64,000 bases of DNA from Bradyrhizobium barranii subsp. barranii (GTDB taxonomy: Bacteria > Pseudomonadota > Alphaproteobacteria > Rhizobiales > Xanthobacteraceae). The stretch covers positions 7,733,501 to 7,797,500 of the forward strand of contig NZ_CP086136.1 of NCBI RefSeq assembly GCF_017565645.3. The letters are read 5' to 3'. A program made the translations under genes and the position numbers. The notes under the pieces were generated by a model. The model saw only the letters and a program-made list of their open reading frames with translations. It made no database searches and was not told the DNA's origin. This document shows, one piece after another, positions 61,949 to 64,000 of the stretch (the first letter of the stretch is position 1; each line of letters begins with the position of its first letter).

Positions 61949-62803
61949 GTGATCCCATATTCAAATGAGTGGGTTGCGCTTGGTTCATCGCGAATGTCGA
62001 GGCAATTGCCGCGTGGCGAATTCTTCGCGGGGCTATTCGCTCTCGGTTGTGTAAGTGGCCTCGCATCAAGCATCATCCAATCAGTCAACCGGCATGGATG
62101 GGCGGAGGCGCTTTTCAATACCTTCGGGATTAGCATAATTGTGTGGATCTCGTGTGCCGCCGGCGTATCTCTTGTTCTTCAAGACCGAACACTTCGGGTG
62201 CGTCCGTCGGACCTCGCCATGGGGGCAGGTTTTGTCTGCCTGGTCGTTCTTCCGATCGGAGCCCTGAGCTGGCTCGCGGTAACCGCTCTAAGTCTCTACG
62301 TCATTCTCTCCACCAATGTCGCCTCATCTCGACGGGGCGCTTTCATACTACTGGCTACCACCGTGCCCATGCTTTGGAGCCGATTGCTGTTTCAGTTTTT
62401 TGCCAACCTAATCTTGCAAATCGACGCTTCACTCGTTGGCTGGATATTGGGCACTCACCAAACCGGGGACATCGTGGAATTCGCTGACGGGTCCGGAGTT
62501 CTTGTAATCTGGCCAGCTTGTTCTTCGCTCGCGAATGTGTCTCTTGCAGTCCTGTGTTGGGTTACCGTGAGCCAATTGGTGGGTCCCAGAAATTCCGCTT
62601 ACGATCTGCTGTGGTGCCTTTTGGCCTGCATTTCAGTAATAGCAGTGAACGTCGCGCGGATAAGTTTGATGGGCCTGAGCCAATGGCATTTCGCTACAGT
62701 CCACGGCGCATGGGGAGATGCGGTCGGCAACACAATCATACTCGTCTTGATTGTCGGCTTCAGTGTTCTCGGGGTGAGGCGTGAACTATTCCGGCGCATT
62801 TAG
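61949..62803 (+). CDS. Exosortase/archaeosortase-like membrane protein
   Basis: The 284-residue product has about seven to eight membrane segments and the expected catalytic trio: Cys191 in WPACSSLANVS, Arg237 in VNVARISLMG and His252 in ATVHGAWGDAVGNT. These are the conserved residues of exosortases, membrane transpeptidase-like enzymes that cut proteins at C-terminal sorting signals. The usual CSGLR box is ACSSLAN here, so it belongs to a divergent branch. GTG 61949 has a GCGAGG ribosome-binding site nine bases upstream; ATG 61994 is a later alternative. The last 23 bases overlap the next gene. Confidence 0.8.
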   Translation: MIPYSNEWVALGSSRMSRQLPRGEFFAGLFALGCVSGLASSIIQSVNRHGWAEALFNTFGISIIVWISCAAGVSLVLQDRTLRVRPSDLAMGAGFVCLVVLPIGALSWLAVTALSLYVILSTNVASSRRGAFILLATTVPMLWSRLLFQFFANLILQIDASLVGWILGTHQTGDIVEFADGSGVLVIWPACSSLANVSLAVLCWVTVSQLVGPRNSAYDLLWCLLACISVIAVNVARISLMGLSQWHFATVHGAWGDAVGNTIILVLIVGFSVLGVRRELFRRI

Positions 62804-63257
62804 ATGGTCCATCGCTGCCGTGCTTTTGCTGGTCATTGGATGGAAGATCGCAAACCAGCCCGAAACTCAACCTCATTTGAACGACAACCTTATCAAATTC
62901 TTTGAACGGAACCACTTCACCGTCGTCGTGACCGACGGGGTGGTGAATTACACACCGATCATCCGGGCGACCAGAGCCTCGTGCCATCTGCAGGTTGCAA
63001 CACTTAGTCCTAACGGCTCGGACCGGGATCTCATTCGGCACCTTGCTGTAGGTTTTGATCGTTCATTCGTCGTCTTCCGCGGCACGGTGTACGCCACACA
63101 GCCAGTATTATGGACGGTGCTAGATTACTTTTGGTCCCGATTTCTTCGCGAGCTTGGATTGACTGAGCACATTACTTCCATCCTCAGCGTCGCCTTGAAC
63201 TCATCGTGCAATGCCGAACAACTGCCGTGGGGTGAGCTTCAACGTGTGCATGGATGA
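62781..63257 (+). CDS. Membrane-anchored partner encoded with the exosortase-like gene
   Basis: The 158-residue product begins MNYSGAFRWSIAAVLLLVIG, a single N-terminal anchor, then a soluble domain that would face the periplasm with a pair of cysteines (TRASCHLQVATL and SSCNAEQ). It overlaps the exosortase gene by 23 bases, so it is translationally coupled. It could play the role that EpsI-type partners play with exosortases, but I see no sequence proof. The 3' end abuts the truncated integrase gene on the other strand. Confidence 0.65.
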   Translation: MNYSGAFRWSIAAVLLLVIGWKIANQPETQPHLNDNLIKFFERNHFTVVVTDGVVNYTPIIRATRASCHLQVATLSPNGSDRDLIRHLAVGFDRSFVVFRGTVYATQPVLWTVLDYFWSRFLRELGLTEHITSILSVALNSSCNAEQLPWGELQRVHG

Positions 63258-63717
63258 GCAATGCTAGTGTGACGAACAGGGCCCGCAAATACTTGACCAG
63301 CTTGTCGGTTGCGGCGGGCGTCTCCCTGCGCTTGTCCTGGCTGGCCTCGACGTCCTCTTTCCGGTACGCCGCGAAGGGCATGTTGCCGGCCGTCTGGCAA
63401 AACCGATCCAGAACGCTCCGCTTGTCCGCTTGCGTGAGCGGATCGAAGCCCTTGAACTTATTCGAGCGATAATACTTATCGACCAGCCAATAGAAGGTCT
63501 TTTCCCGCGGAAGCGTGGGGGGCGCCGACGCTTTCCCCTCGATCGCCTCCAGCGCCTCGAAGTAGGCCTTCATAAACGCCGGGGTGATGCGTCCGTCGCT
63601 GTCCTCAAACGTCTCCCTGATCCGGATTTTCCGGTGTCCAGGCTTGCGAACGTAATAGCGATCGTTACCGTTCGGGTCCGGATCATAGACGCAGTATTTC
63701 AGCCGCGTCTTGATCAC
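63184..63717 (-). pseudogene. N-terminal half of a tyrosine-type integrase, C-terminus lost
   Basis: From GTG 63717 the frame reads VIKTRLKYCVYDPDPNGNDR, then YYVRKPGHRKIRIRETFEDS and DPLTQADKRSVLDRFC, with KLVKYLRALF near codon 150. This is the arm-binding and core-binding part of bradyrhizobial integrases. After KYLRALF the sequence changes to unrelated codons and stops at 63184, without the R-H-R-Y catalytic domain. The GTG overlaps the stop of the upstream excisionase-like gene by four bases (GTGA). It is a dead integrase. Confidence 0.7.
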
Positions 63718-63965
63718 GCGACGAATCCATCGAATGGATTTTTCGAATAGGACCCGTCGCGGAGCCGCTCCCACGCCTCCAAGACTTCTCCCGTGTCCCA
63801 GAGAACGACGCCGTCGATCTTGCGGCCCTTGGGCATGCGGCCACTGTCGCACCATCCTTGAAACGTGGTCGTCGACACGCCCAATGACGCCGCAGCCTCA
63901 TCGCGACGTAGCGCGAAGCGAGGTACGGACATCAGACGGTGGCGCGACATGCTGTAAGGCTCCAT
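63714..63965 (-). CDS. Excisionase/AlpA-like helix-turn-helix protein
   Basis: The product (83 aa from ATG 63965) carries RFALRRDEAAASLGVSTTTF, then QGWCDSGRMPKGRKIDGVVL, the MerR-like winged-helix pattern of phage and island excisionases. Several in-frame starts exist (63983, 63965, 63932) and none has a strong ribosome-binding site. It overlaps the integrase start by four bases (GTGA), the standard xis-int arrangement. Confidence 0.7.
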   Translation of the reverse strand: MEPYSMSRHRLMSVPRFALRRDEAAASLGVSTTTFQGWCDSGRMPKGRKIDGVVLWDTGEVLEAWERLRDGSYSKNPFDGFVA

Positions 63966-64000
63966 GGGCGCTCGGCCGACCAAGCCACAAGCGCGTTCGT

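Noticed and set aside
1..64000. CRISPR array
   Set aside because: No evenly spaced direct repeats of 25-40 bases were seen anywhere in the window.

Overview
The window is high-GC alphaproteobacterial DNA, most likely from Bradyrhizobium or a close relative. This rests on codon and base composition, on several small secreted or membrane proteins of a kind common in that genus, and on the IS66, IS21 and IS256 elements. The assignment is an inference from the sequence; no database search was run.

Region 1 (1-19448) is a type VI secretion system (T6SS) locus in two divergent wings. The minus-strand wing holds tssM (only its start is inside the window), tssL with an OmpA-like tail, tssK, an FHA gene (tagH), a small accessory gene and vgrG. 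The plus-strand wing holds tssA, tssB, tssC, hcp, tssE, tssF, tssG and clpV, followed by a SAM methyltransferase. Tight 4-base overlaps (tssK/tssL, tssF/tssG) and a strong hairpin after hcp fit operon control.

Region 2 (19537-26974) lies directly after the T6SS genes. It carries four different proteins with an HExxH zinc-protease motif, one orphan protein and one OmpA-domain protein. One of the four, a LysM-plus-zincin gene, is cut in two by an IS256-type element; removing the element and one copy of its target duplication restores one reading frame. I read this region as a candidate T6SS effector/cargo island.

Region 3 (27022-43557) is a patchwork. It has an IS21 element, a lipid A-type acyltransferase tail-to-tail with a B12-binding radical SAM protein, a Rap1a/Tai-like secreted protein, a permuted NlpC/P60-like secreted protein, an ICMT-like methyltransferase, an alpha/beta hydrolase, an SGNH hydrolase, small secreted or membrane proteins, and an IS66 element (8-bp target duplication) sitting in a decayed recombinase gene.

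Region 4 (43558-53142) carries tenA, then a GlcNAc/chitooligosaccharide-type catabolic cluster. The cluster has a sugar ABC transporter (two permeases and a binding protein interrupted by an in-frame amber codon), a LacI-family regulator, nagB, nagA and two Gfo/Idh/MocA oxidoreductases. Two near-identical ATGCAACCGGTTGCAT-type operators flank the regulator gene. No transporter ATPase is present in the window.

Region 5 (53209-64000) is mobile and decaying DNA: a second IS21 element, an integrase C-terminus beside a 3' tRNA-Lys fragment (an attachment-site scar), many gene fossils, a second nearly identical IS256 copy, and an excisionase plus truncated integrase at the right edge. Inside it lies a compact set at 61558-63257: a small secreted protein with a C-terminal sorting-type tail, an exosortase-like membrane protein with Cys/Arg/His in the expected places, and an overlapping membrane-anchored partner. 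This set and the zincin cluster are the two most interesting systems in the window.
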